From positions 3,065,264 to 3,129,263 of the forward strand of contig NW_002060943.1 in assembly GCF_000150275.1 (NCBI RefSeq): 64,000 nucleotides of DNA. The letters run 5' to 3'. The notes beneath the pieces are model-generated. The model was given only the letters and a program-made list of their open reading frames with translations, did no database searches and was not told where the DNA came from. The position numbers were made by a program, and so were the translations under genes. Shown in pieces: positions 1 to 11,688 of the stretch (the stretch's first letter is position 1; each line of letters starts with the position of its first letter). The DNA is from Trichoplax adhaerens (lineage: Eukaryota > Placozoa > Uniplacotomia > Trichoplacea > Trichoplacidae).

Positions 1-119
1 ACCTTGGAGAAAGCAATTTGCTTTGGAGCGTCATTGAGCAGCCTATGACGTCGACGATGAGGGCTGGTCGTCAATCGACTGGTTGCGCTTTGCTTGTAGT
101 GTATCTTTCTTCCTTAAAC

Positions 120-1133
120 TGAGCGAGATTTTATTGCCTTGGCATAACACCAATAACGATCCACTCACTCACTACTCTCTACGTCTGCTTCACGATGACT
201 GCAGTCTATCTGTCATGAAAAATTCTACCTACAAATTCGCGATTTGCAGCAACAAAAATCTCCAGCGCGTTCTACTGACAAATCTTCATTGACACTCTAT
301 TATTATGATCATCAAGGGCAACAACGACCACAGTATGACCGTTAAGGCCACCCAGGGCAACAACGTAAACCACAGTGGCACAGTATGACCGTAAGCCTGA
401 TCTCGACTTGTGTCGAGATCCGGTATGGTACGGAAATGTACCGTGCACAGTGTACAGTGTACAGTGTACAGTGTACAGTACAGTGTACTGGACTCTCAAA
501 AACCATGTCACCCGTCAACCCAGCGAGATTTTATTGCCTTGGCATAACATGAAGGGCGATCCACTCTCTACGTCTGATTAACGATGGCTGTAGTCTATCA
601 GTCATGAAAAATTCTCTATTTGCAGCAACAAAAGTCTCCAGTGTGTTCTACTGACGAATCTTCATTGATACTTTATTATTATCATCAAGGGCAACAACGT
701 AAACCACAGTGGCACATTATGACCGTTAGGCCTGATCTCGACACAAGTCGAGATCAGGTATGGTACGGTACTGTACCGTGTCTAGTGCACAGTGTACAGT
801 GTACTCGACTCTCAAAAACCATGTCACCCGTCAACCCAGCGAGATTTTATTGCCTTGGCATAACGTGAATGGCGATCCACTCTCTACGTCTGATTAACGA
901 TGGCTGTAGTCTATCAGTCATGAAAAATTCTCTATTTGCAGCAACAAAAGTCTCCAGAACGTTCTACTGACGAATCTTCATTATACTTTATTATTATCAT
1001 CAAGGGCAACAACGTAAACCACAGTGGCACAGTATGACCGTAAGCCTGATCTCGACTTGTACGGTACTGTACCGTGTCCAGTGCACAGTGTACAGTACAG
1101 TGTATAGGACTCTGAAAAAAACATGTCACCCGT
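120..1133. repeat. Tandem array of three long repeat copies with internal hairpin
   Basis: Three diverged copies start at about 120, 520 and 837, each opening with GCGAGATTTTATTGCCTTGG. They continue through a shared block (ATGAAAAATTCT, CAAGGGCAACAACG, GTATGACCGT) and end in a GTACAGTGTACAGTG run followed by ATGTCACCCGT. Copy lengths are about 400, 317 and 297 bp, so the copies differ by internal insertions or deletions. Copies 1 and 2 contain a hairpin with a GATCTCGAC stem (399-420 and 734-755); in copy 3 the right arm is lost. Small reading frames here are spread over both strands and hold no recognisable protein, so I read the array as non-coding. The left edge may continue outside the window. 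Confidence 0.85.
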
Positions 1134-2881
1134 GAAATTGTCCTGCTCATATTAATGGCGATATTAGCAATTGGACGTCCTTAGGGAGATACAATTTCTA
1201 TATCTGGACAGCAGAGAGTACTCCAAATGTTTTTTACTACACATCGGCAGCGTAAATCGCTAGCCTCAAGTACTCTATCGCTGCCATGTAGTCCAGGTAT
1301 GTCCACGATTGTACACTTACAATGTACAGTAGTAAAGACCCCCCCCCCCCCCGTATTAATACAGTACTGAAGAACTGTGCTGGAAGAAGACGCTGCTTTC
1401 TGTTATGCTCAACGTCAAAAAGGAATGGCCACAAGTGGTCTTGATAATGTCTTCAATATGTCATTAACCAGTCATTACTTGTCATCCCATATCGCGCTGT
1501 AGAATTCATGTTGGTCCATGCTGCGTTTTTTAGGAAGCTTTCAGTTGGCATGCATTCAAGTTCTACTGTTTCGGATAATATCATACTGTACAGTGTTGGA
1601 CACTTTGGGGCTATTTCCAATTTTATCGGGATGGAGGAAGAATTCAGGAAACGGAATGGACTGTACCTGTCCAGTGAGTGAGTGTACCATTGACTTTCAA
1701 GACTTACCAATGCAGTAGTGTATCTATTAGCGCAAGAATCGATCACGTCCTTGCTCAGAAATCATCGACATACCGTATACAGCAGTATGTACAGTATATG
1801 CCATCACTTGAGCCTGACGTCAATGGCATAGGCACGGATGTCTATTTCGATTTGACTTGATGTTTCAGTTTATTGCCTGTGCTGCAAGATCAATTAAAAT
1901 TCTCAAGGGTTTATTGATCGCCATGCAGTTTCTGTACTAGTCCCTGCCTCAGTGATATACGTACAGTACTGTAGCAAGATTGGTAAACGATGCTGAACCC
2001 CAGAAATTTTTTTATATAGTATACCAGGTGAACGCAACACCCAACAGTACAGATCAGTAATGCGTCAAAGTGGATACTTTGCATAAATGTACTGTCAACA
2101 TGTAGCATTTCGACTTGTGTGAATTTAGCAATGTAGTGGATTCGCAGCTTTGTACCTTCTGTTGCTGAATGGTCCATGATTAAAATGCTTACAAGTCAAA
2201 TACGGATACGGCATGAATAGTGACCTGCTATCGCTAAATATCAGCTGCTTGCAGAATACGCGTCCATCCAGATTTTAGTAGCTTTATTTATCGCATTCAC
2301 ATTGCAACTTATGAATCCTTACAACGCAATAATGTATAAGCGCGGCACAAAGGATGGCATCATTGTGTACAGTAAGCGACACTTAATGCATTGAATTCCT
2401 ACAATTAAATTCCCTCAATGTTTGAAAAAGTACTACATTAAAATGCGGTAGTTGCAATGAATTAGTTATAACATCAATTAATTGCATGCTAATTCAAAAT
2501 TTTTTTCTTATTTTATATTAGAAGATAATACTCGTATAGAAAGCATAGTCAATTATTGCGTTATGGCATATTCCATTCTTTTTGCACATTTGTAATTGAT
2601 CCAAATTGATGATCGCTTAATGTCTGGCCGGCATGACACCATATCTTCGTTCTTATACCATACCTATAGTAAGTATAAACATGATATTTGCTTGTTAACA
2701 TGGTCAAAAATTACGCGTATGTACGATAATTACCTATATATTGAATGGGGTAGATACTACATCATTCTAGCCTATACACGATTAATTACTACTGCTGAGC
2801 AGACAGAAAGTGTCACTACAGCAATACTGTACTATGTGTTCTCCGTAGAATTGAAATGTCAGTAACTTCTACAGTATTTTC
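1134..2881. other. Intergenic, no gene seen
   Basis: This stretch follows the repeat array and runs to the 3' end of the CHCHD2/10-like gene. It has a 14-base C tract near 1339-1352 and scattered short TACTGTAC/ACAGTGTAC motifs. The longest open frames (for example 1453-1746 minus and 2596-2865 plus) resemble no protein I know and overlap each other on opposite strands. Confidence 0.5.
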
Positions 2882-4208
2882 TCAAGTAGGAGTCATACCG
2901 TTAAATCGCTTGCACTGTTTTAGAGCATCGTTGAATCCTTCACATAAAGTAATATCATACTGATTTTGAGCGCATTGTAGAAATTGCTGTAATTCCATCT
3001 GGCAAGGTTGCTGTTGTTGCATTTGTTGTTGTTGTTGTTGTTGGGGTGGCGCCTCTTGAGCACTATTGCTGCCAGAAAATCCCCCCGTTAAGGCTGCTCC
3101 AGCGACATGGCCCTACAAAGTACGACATCCAAAATTTGTTCAATTGAACATTTACATAGTAGCTAATTGGCTATGATAGCCACAATCGCTGTTATATATA
3201 TATTACTGTACAAAATAAAATAAAATTTATAGTATTTACACTAATTAACGATACTGATCGTGAGTCCGCAGTCGATCTCCAATACTGTACCTTGTACACA
3301 AGCTTGGATAATTTTTAAATGCGCGTATAGATAAGAAGTAATGCATGATTTAGTTTATCTATGGTTTACAGTAGGTTTCGTTCATGAATAGCGGTTTAAA
3401 TGTACTTCAAGTATAGAGTAATATCGACAAGAAAGTATTTCTTAAAGCCTAGTAGACCACAAGTTGTAGTGTTGTTGGTTTCGCATTGAGGCTAAATTGC
3501 TATTTGGTTTGGGAATGACCAATATGCGCTATCGCGGAAGGCAACAGAATAAGTCATACAATAGAGTATATAAACGTGTCAATTGAGTATTCTTCTTGCC
3601 GATAGTTTGTTCTTGATACGGTTGTATACATTGTGAACTAAAGAGCTTAATTCAGTTTTAAGCCAATTTAGTTGGTCGAATTTTCAGTGAAATGGGAGAA
3701 TTGACTTTATGGTAGTCACAGTCTAAAAGCTGATGTGTCATGGTCTTTTTCTAGTAGTGTACAGTACTGTACTGTACACTACCATCCAGTGTGTGTCCAT
3801 CCATGCGCACTGTACAACTTGTGCCATGTCATCTTTCATCATCATTTTCAGCACTACTTTTGCCCCATTGTCAGACTAATGTAATCCATTCCTATATTTC
3901 AATCCTATCTATTGTAACGTGTGGCGTATAGCATGATGAGCTTAGGAATAACGTTCACTATTAAATTAGTTGAGGTTATCGACTACGGTAGATCGCAATT
4001 ATATCTAGTTATGTTAGCTTGGTTGTATCATTCATCCTACCACAGCAGAACCAACAGCGACTCCAGCCGCTGTTGAAGCCATCTGACCAAATAGTCCGGG
4101 CTGTCTTGGTTGCTGTTGTACTACAGCAGGTTGAGAAGGCTGTGCTGGCCTTGTAGCTGGAACAGAGCTTGTTCGACCAAATCCACCACCACCACGTCTG
4201 CGAGGCAT
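2882..4208 (-). CDS. CHCHD2/10: CHCHD2/CHCHD10-type twin CX9C mitochondrial protein
   Basis: This is a small intermembrane-space protein of the MIX17/CHCHD2/CHCHD10 family, linked in animals to cristae organisation, respiratory-chain support and stress signalling. Two exons, 4208-4041 and 3112-2882, join in phase 0 with canonical borders (GTAGG donor, TTTGTAG acceptor) and give 132 residues. The N-terminus is short and Arg/Gly-rich (MPRRRGGGGF), as expected for a mitochondrial targeting region. A conserved hydrophobic segment follows, with QPGLFGQMASTAAG, then VAVGSAVGHVAG spanning the splice, then ALTGGFSG. After a glutamine-rich linker, the C-terminal CHCH domain has two exact CX9C pairs (CQMELQQFLQC and CEGFNDALKQC), which would form two disulfides through the MIA40 route. 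It is head-to-head with ANKFY1. One gene appears to stand for both vertebrate paralogues; I cannot say which is closer. Confidence 0.93.
3113..4040 (-). other. Intron of the CHCHD2/10-like gene
   Basis: The 928-bp intron is the longest element of this gene. It contains a near-perfect palindrome at about 3755-3781 built from the TGTAC motif (TAGTGTACAGTAC facing its complement). No coding frame was recognised. Confidence 0.7.
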
Positions 4209-4329
4209 ATCGGCAAAAATAAAGTTACCCTTTTGTAAAACTAGATGCTAATGGGAGCACAAGAAGTTGAATTTGAAGCAACACGTTGAGGAAATGCGTG
4301 AACGAAGCGATGGCTGCTCATATGGGTCG

Positions 4330-5030
4330 TCGCACGGTATCAAGTTTACAGTACCCTATACTGTAGGTGCTGTTCTCAGTACTGTATTATACGGTACTGT
4401 ACAGTACAGTACGCACAGTGTAAAATACAGTTCTGTACTGTACTGTACTGTAGAAGAATTACTGTACAGTACTGTACACTGTACACGTACTGTACAAAGT
4501 AATGACGTACTGTACTGTACTGTACCGTACAGTATCTGTCCAAAAGGACGAATCTACCTGTACTGTAATCCTTTTGCTTGTTTTTGTTTTTTCCTTTCGG
4601 TTAAGTGAATAGGCCATGTCTATCAATCATAGACTATGATAGAGATATGCATCCTTTGCTGTAAACCACAGCAGTGACCAGAGTAAGTGTGAACTGTATG
4701 AGTAGGCGATTCATGCTCTGATCAGAGCTCAAATCATACTGTGTGTACTGTACTAGTGTACTGTACTGTACGTAGTCACCTAGTGCTACCGTATAAGAAA
4801 ATGGTTGTCTTTTCAGCTATCAAGTTTTACCACCAGTTACAGTACTGTACTGTACTGTACAGTACTTGCACGGACTTCTACAGTACATGTACTGTAATGT
4901 CAATTTCGAGAGTCCAGCCTACCGTACGGTACTGCGCAGTAGCAGACATCTCCTCACCTACTGTACTGTACTGTACGTAGTCACCTGGTGCATCTTCAGA
5001 CTTGCTATACTGTACGGTGCTGCGCAATAC
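4330..5030. repeat. (TGTAC)n pentanucleotide-rich region, both orientations
   Basis: Runs of TGTAC and its complement GTACA occur many times between 4370 and 4540, 4740 and 4780, and 4838 and 5010, often back to back so that they form palindromes. They lie in the head-to-head interval between the CHCHD2/10-like gene and ANKFY1. A CACCTAGTGC/CACCTGGTGC block next to TACGTAGT is found twice (about 4770-4790 and 4975-4995), which suggests a local duplication. Open frames through this region are artefacts of the low-complexity sequence. Confidence 0.8.
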
Positions 5031-5944
5031 TAGGCATTTCCTCGCAAGCGATTGGGGCTGGTCCTGTAAACTTTCGAAATATGGCTGGTAGGTGACAAAG
5101 TTGCTAGAACTAAATTCATTGTTACATCTTTCTTTCCAATGGCGAATATTCATAGTATTGCATTCATTCTATAATTATACAGCGTTTATGTAAAAATGAT
5201 TGGTTCAAATATCATGTCTATTGTATCCGATCACTGCATCAAGAGAGCGCTTCTTCGTAGCATTCATACTGCATTCATCTCCGTTCTGACGAACAGCAAT
5301 TCATGCATTGAATTGAATTAAATCCATAGTTAGCATTAAAATAACTCTAGTCTAAAAATCGAAATCCAATCTTGCTACCATCAAATTGTAAACATGTGTA
5401 TAGTACTGTAGAGGGTTAGCTAGTTATGCTTCTAATGTGTACCCAAAGCTTTGAAAAACACTATCTCGACCTTAGCGCAGGTGTACCAGTGATAGCGTCA
5501 GCTACACCTATGTAATTTTCCACCGGTCGATACGTACAACGATATTCGCCAACGTACACCAGCTTATCCTATGGTAGGTATGACTTATTGCACTAAAGCA
5601 ACTAGCACTAAATACTTGAAATGAAATCATCAAATGATCCGTGTGTCGAGACATTCTCATAGGAGACACTGGAGTCAATGATTGATAACGTCGACGATTA
5701 CATTATAGATTAGAATACGCGTCTTTGACACTCATAGGATGTAACCTACAGTATCTCCAATAGCCCTTGCGGTCATCAAACTGAAAATTCAATACCTACT
5801 ATTATTACAGTATTGTAGTATCACAAAGAGTCAATTGGTGAACATAAAAGCAACACTTAGCTATTAAAAAGCAAGGTGGAATCGCGCTGATGTAATATCA
5901 CCGAATCATCATCAATCATCATGTCATAAATTGTTGATAACGAT
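5031..5944. other. Upstream region of ANKFY1
   Basis: This is the part of the divergent gap next to ANKFY1. No recognisable coding sequence was found and no clear TATA box could be assigned. The 5' untranslated exon(s) of ANKFY1 probably lie here. Confidence 0.4.
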
Positions 5945-8900
5945 ATGTGCAATGTTCATGGTACGTACTGTACTGCCCTGGGTGCAAGGAAGTACGACCT
6001 AGTTGGCAAATAATATGATACCACTGTAGTATTCATGACCATTTGTTTACCATTCTTTAGCTGTGCCTATACCGTTGGCTGATTCACAAAAAGAAGTAGG
6101 AAAATTACAAAATCACTTGTCTTTGCTTCGCCAGCAATATGTCAAGTTGCAAGCTAAACTTTCCAAAACTGAAGAGAAGTATAATGCCTTGCTAGCAGTC
6201 CATGGCGGCGATGGAAAAGCCAATACAAACTTTCAACTTCAATTAATCAAACAAGTTGGTGATTTATATAACACTGAAGATTACAGGTAAGCCTGCGGCT
6301 GTATCCAATACCATCATCGAATGAAACACATCGCTACGTTACGTTAATAGAAGTATAAAAAGATTCAAGATAATAACTTAGTGTAATCAAGCAAGTCGTT
6401 AACAAAGCTACATTTATTGAAATGTATTGAACGTAATCATATTATCCGTCTTTTAGCGATATAGCCATCCGTTATAAGGGTGGTCAGCTATTTGGCCATA
6501 AACTGGTGTTAAGTATTCGTTCAACAGCTTGGTCTGAACGCCCACTAAGCGAAATTCAACAATTGGATATTTTCGATTTTCGAGAAGATGTTGTCCGCTG
6601 CTTATTTCAATGGGTATACAAAGATGTAGTCCACTTACCTAACGATAGTGACGACGATTTTACGCTGCAGTTAGTTGCTGCAGCCAATAAATTTGTTTTG
6701 AATAATTTAAAAGAAAAGTAAGTCTATCTATAACTTTTGTTATGCAAAAACATTAAGATAGTCAATGCAAGTGTTTGATGCAGGATTGGAGTATTACATG
6801 TGATCTCACATCAATCGATTGCAATAATCAAATCATGCCATAACAAGAAGGCTAACGGGTAACTTTTCTCAATGATACTCCACTATAGATGTGAACAAGC
6901 ATTGATGTCCCATGTAACGGTCAGCAACTGTATTCGATATTATCAAACAGCCAATGATATCGGTGCTATGGAATTAAAAAACTATTGCGCTGAGCTTATA
7001 GCCAATCATTGGGTGAGAGCACTTTATTAAGACTAGAGCTATAACATGTTCTATCTTCAGCTGTAGTGTTCATGATATTTGTAGACATCATTTCATACTG
7101 CACTGCTATATAAAGTTTTTCTTTAATATGCAGGATGATTTCGAGACTGCCCATTTTGAATTGATTAGAGCGGAGCTAGTTTACGAAATGTTTAAAAATA
7201 AATCTCGCTACCCATTGCATATGGCTATTAAACATAAACGCGAAGATGTCGTCTTTATTTACCTGGTTGAAAATAGCGTCAGCGTAAGTCATTTTTTTAT
7301 CTTGTCACTGACGATAACCTTACAAAGCCAAGCCTACGTTATTTATTCTAACCTTTTTTATAAAGGAATGAATAATTTAAATTATTTTGCATTTTCAGCT
7401 ATCTCGAACTCTTAATGAACGGGATGAGACTTCAAAGATTACACCATTAGGCTTAGCACTTCAACTGAAGCAGGAAGCTATCGCTAAACAATTAGTAGCT
7501 CATGGATGTGATGTAAACCTACCTGATGACGATGGAAAGTGTCTATTGCATCATGCTATCGAATGTGATGATGATTATGGTGCTTGTTTCCTTATCGAAA
7601 ACGGTGCAAATGTTAATTATCCGACTATAGTTACAAAAGATACACCTTTGCATTTGGTTTGCTCAAAAAAACCAAAATCCCAATCAACCAAGATTATACC
7701 TGGAACTGATTTGCTGTCCATGGATATTTTAACTTTCAGCGGTGGCATGGATAAAGTTACAACGGACTTAATTAATAAAGGCTGTAATGTAAATGCGCAA
7801 GATTGCCTAGGAAGGTATTTTCAACATTTTTACATTTACCCTTGGCGATAATTTAATTAAATATCGGTCAATATTATTATCCAAATAATCAAAACTTGTA
7901 AAAAGTTTGTTGGTTACTGTGCGTGTCTAAGCCTTTTACATTACCTTTAGAACGCCCTTACACAAAGCAATTGAAAGTGATAATGAAAATGCATTTGAAT
8001 CGATATTATCAAGTGGCCAACGGTAATTCTATTACACTATCAGAATTATTAACGTAACATAAACATAGCATACTGTATGTATATAATCTGTTAGCGTTAA
8101 CTATTAATCCATTCTCTTTTTATTATTATTTATGCAGGCCTGACTTAACGATTCGTGATAGTAATGGACGAACAGTGTTATGGCTTGCATTAACTCACTT
8201 ACCAAAGGATGTAAACCAACATGAAGGTTCATTCGCAGCTAAATTATTACGACATGATTGCAGTCCTGATTATATTGATCCATTATCCGGCAATTCATTA
8301 CTACATGCTGCAGCTGCCAGTGGACTAGAAACTGCTGGATTGTTTCTTGTTTCACATCATGCACAAATGAATATTATTAATAGTAGTGGTGAGACCCCTT
8401 TGCACATTGCAGCACGAAATGGCTTAGGAGATTTAGTTGCGACATTGTTATCGATGGGTGCTGACCCCAATGTAGCTTCCTATCCATCACTATCAGGTTT
8501 AGATGATGTTCATCTTGGTCTTGAGGTAGACGGATCGAAGGATGTTAACACTACCGCCAAACAGGAATCAGTTGTTGCGGTACCTGAGTGTGGTTTAAGA
8601 ACACCTTTACATTACGCAGTTTTAAGTAAAAGGGTGAATGTTGTGAATTGTATCTTGAAGCACAAAGGTTAGTATCTACATTTGTAATCATCGCTAAATG
8701 TATAATATGATGTAGTCTTTCGTTGAAATCGGTGTATGAAGCATAGAGGATAGCTTTAAATATTTAACAATCTATTATTTTGACATTTTTAGCAAACACA
8801 ATGTCATTTGGCAACAGTGGTCTTGTTATTTCTCCTAATCTTAATGTGAGAGATGAAAAAGATCAGACGCCATTGTCTCTAGCTGTTTGGATAAGCGAAT

Positions 8901-11688
8901 ATGACATAGCAATAGACTTATTAAGAGCCGGGGCAGATATAGAATGCCAGATGTCTAATGGTCTTACATTGCTGCATTGCTGTATCTTGCGTAATGACTT
9001 AACTGGGGCTATATTTTTATTGCGTAATTCTGCTCGAATTGATATAAAGTATGAAGCTTATGACCTACACGATATTAAGTCTTATAGCCACAGAAAATGA
9101 TTTTTAATTAAGTAAAGATTATTATTGTGCTCAATAGGACTAAACAAGATAAAACGATATTGCAAATGGCAATTGAAAAAGAGCTAGGACCTGTCGTCGA
9201 GAATCTTTGCCAACTCGGTGCTGACGTTAACGGGGCTGATAAAGACGGAAATACACCGTTATGGATGGCTATTCGCAGCAAACAGTTTGACATAGCCTCG
9301 ATTTTGGTACAGCATAAATTAGTTGTATAACTTGTAATTATATCTCTGTAAGTGATTATATTCTAAAGACTGTATTGAATTATATGTTATTGTCATGTTT
9401 TAAAGGTACAAAATAGATGTGATACCAATGCTTGGTGTATTGGACCTAACGGTGGTAAAATAAATCTACTGCATCGAGCTATTTCTAGTATGGATGAAGA
9501 GGCTGCTTGTTTCTTGGTACGTAGTGGCTCGGACATCAACACGCCATGTCTTATAGCTTCTAATGATGGCAAGCAAATAACTAGTCCTCCTTTACATCTT
9601 GCTTGTAGAGCAAGTATGGATAAATTGGTGCAAAGTCTATTTGAACATGGTGTTGATGTAAATACTCAGGTAATATCACGTTGAAAATGTTATGCAATCT
9701 TAATAGCTTTAATAATTATTTTAAGTTACGTGGAGTAGCTAATATTAAATTATATAACAAAACATGCTTTTTCAGGATACTATTGGTCGTGCTGCAATCC
9801 ATATTGCAATTGAGAATAAAGATGGATTTATAACTTCTTTTCTTTTGAGTCATCCAGCCATAGACCTTAGTATTCGCGATAGCAGTGGTCGTACACCTTT
9901 TGCTGTTGCCATGACTAACAAAGATACCACGTCGGCCTCAACTATTCTTGCAAGAGATCCAACTGCTGCTGATCAGGCAAATACAATAATAATACTTGAA
10001 TATTCTTAATTTAATATATTTTTTTATTATTTACTGATTTAACGTGAAAACTGATACACTATATCTGTAAAAATTTTTACCTATAGTTTGATAGCCGGGG
10101 TCGAAATTTCATGCATATAGCCGTATTATCTGACGATAATGACGCAGTGGCTTTCTTAGTTGGTGTAAATGCTAATCTAAATTCAAAAACAAGAAATAGT
10201 GATCAGAATGCTCCTCTACATTTAGCTGCTATACGAAATTCCGAGAATATTTGCCGAAGTTTGGTAAATTAACAATTAGCTACAATATTTTATTTTTTGA
10301 CTTACTTAATTGAGAATTTAAAATACTACCTTTCTTTCGTAGCTTCAAGCTGGAGCAGACGTTAATGCGATTACAGGAGCTAGTGAAACGGCTTTGCATC
10401 TGGCAGCTACTCATAACCACACGAATGTTATAGAAATTTTGTTAGATTTCCAGGCGGATTGGAACAGAGTTGATGGCGATGGTAACAACGGTAAGACTTC
10501 AGTATAGTTGTATTCAATATTTCATTCTGCACTATTTTTTCTTACTAGAGATGATATTATTGTATTAGCTCTTCATGTTGCGGTACAAGAAGGAAATTTA
10601 GAAGCAGTTGAGATGTTGATGGATAAAACACAAATTGACATCAATGCTGTAAACAGAAAGTAAGCCTAAAGAATTTTTTTTGCAATGTTCTAAAACTTTA
10701 TTTAATAAAACTTTTGAAAATTTCAGGGGTCGAACGCCATTAATAGTTTTAGCAAAATATGGTCAAGATCAAGCTGTTAGTTTATTTAGAATCTTAAAAG
10801 ACTTTAGCCTTGGATTACAACTAGATGCTGTCGATCCCGATGGTAATACCGGTAAGACTGTAATAATATCATAACGCTTAATGTATTTAAGGAATGTGCA
10901 TTGTTGTCCAAGTTATAGAATTGAGATGTTATCTTATCTTTGTGACAGCTTTATATTATGCATACTGCAACGGCAATGGGAATTTATGTAAAGTTTTAGT
11001 TCAAGCTGGAGCTCGCATCGCAACGGTAAATGCATATGGAGACTCGATATTTAATTTTCAAACTGCGACAAAGAAATTGCTTCATACCTTACTAGGTAAG
11101 TATTATAGTTATAGTTCGTTTATGTATATATATGTTACGTATACATTAACAATTAATACAGTATTATACAATTAATGTGATAATATATAAACCAAGGTTG
11201 CTAATGAATCTATGCATACATTAGCAATAGTTGAAATTGCTTTTATCCTTTGCCGTGTTAAACTTCTATTTGATGGTCTAGTCATTTTTTGTAATTATTA
11301 TTTTATAGATATGATAGATAGAGAACCTGCATGGATCGATGGCACTCATTGTCATAACTGTATGGCAAAATTTACAGTTACAACTCGAAAGCACCACTGG
11401 TATTATGATACCTCTTATGATACTTCTTGTACTAACGAGAGTTTGTCTTGATATTCTGATAAAATAACTTTGTACAGTATATTAATTTAACCTTGTAGTT
11501 ATGTTATAAAGTACCTACCTGTAAGAGCTTTTTTAACTGTAAATTTATTAATGCTTTTCAGTCGCCATTGCGGTCGTGTCCTTTGTGGAAAGTGTTCGTC
11601 TCGTCAAGTTCCTATTCTCAAATTTGATATTGGAAAAGCTGTCCGTGTTTGTGAAGTTTGTGCAAATGTACTGACTCAAAGCGAATGA
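5945..11688 (+). CDS. ANKFY1: Rabankyrin-5 (ankyrin repeat and FYVE domain protein)
   Basis: Rabankyrin-5 is a Rab5 effector on early endosomes that promotes macropinocytosis and endosome fusion. Nineteen exons give about 1196 aa (human about 1169): 5945-5960, 6061-6286, 6457-6717, 6889-7012, 7134-7283, 7399-7814, 7951-8022, 8138-8667, 8793-9048, 9138-9306, 9406-9669, 9776-9976, 10087-10263, 10343-10490, 10569-10659, 10727-10851, 10949-11095, 11309-11399, 11562-11688. Order: N-terminal coiled coil (about residues 10-50), BTB/POZ domain with BACK-like helices (to about 200), about twenty ankyrin repeats, and a C-terminal FYVE zinc finger. The FYVE core RKHHCRHCGR is joined across the last intron and is followed by CxxC pairs, as needed for PI3P binding. 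Exon 1 is only 16 nt (M-C-N-V-H) and is the weakest call; the reading frame before residue 7 could come from another exon. The intron after 9976 uses a GC donor. AATAAA lies at 11699-11704, just after the stop. Confidence 0.94.

Noticed and set aside
4267-5153. Open frames up to 113 codons in the CHCHD2/ANKFY1 gap
   Set aside because: The frames come from the pentanucleotide repeat, which has no stop in some phases; there are no domains or similarity.
7128-11451. Individual ankyrin-type open frames as separate genes
   Set aside because: They join in phase as exons of one ANKFY1 gene ending in a FYVE finger.
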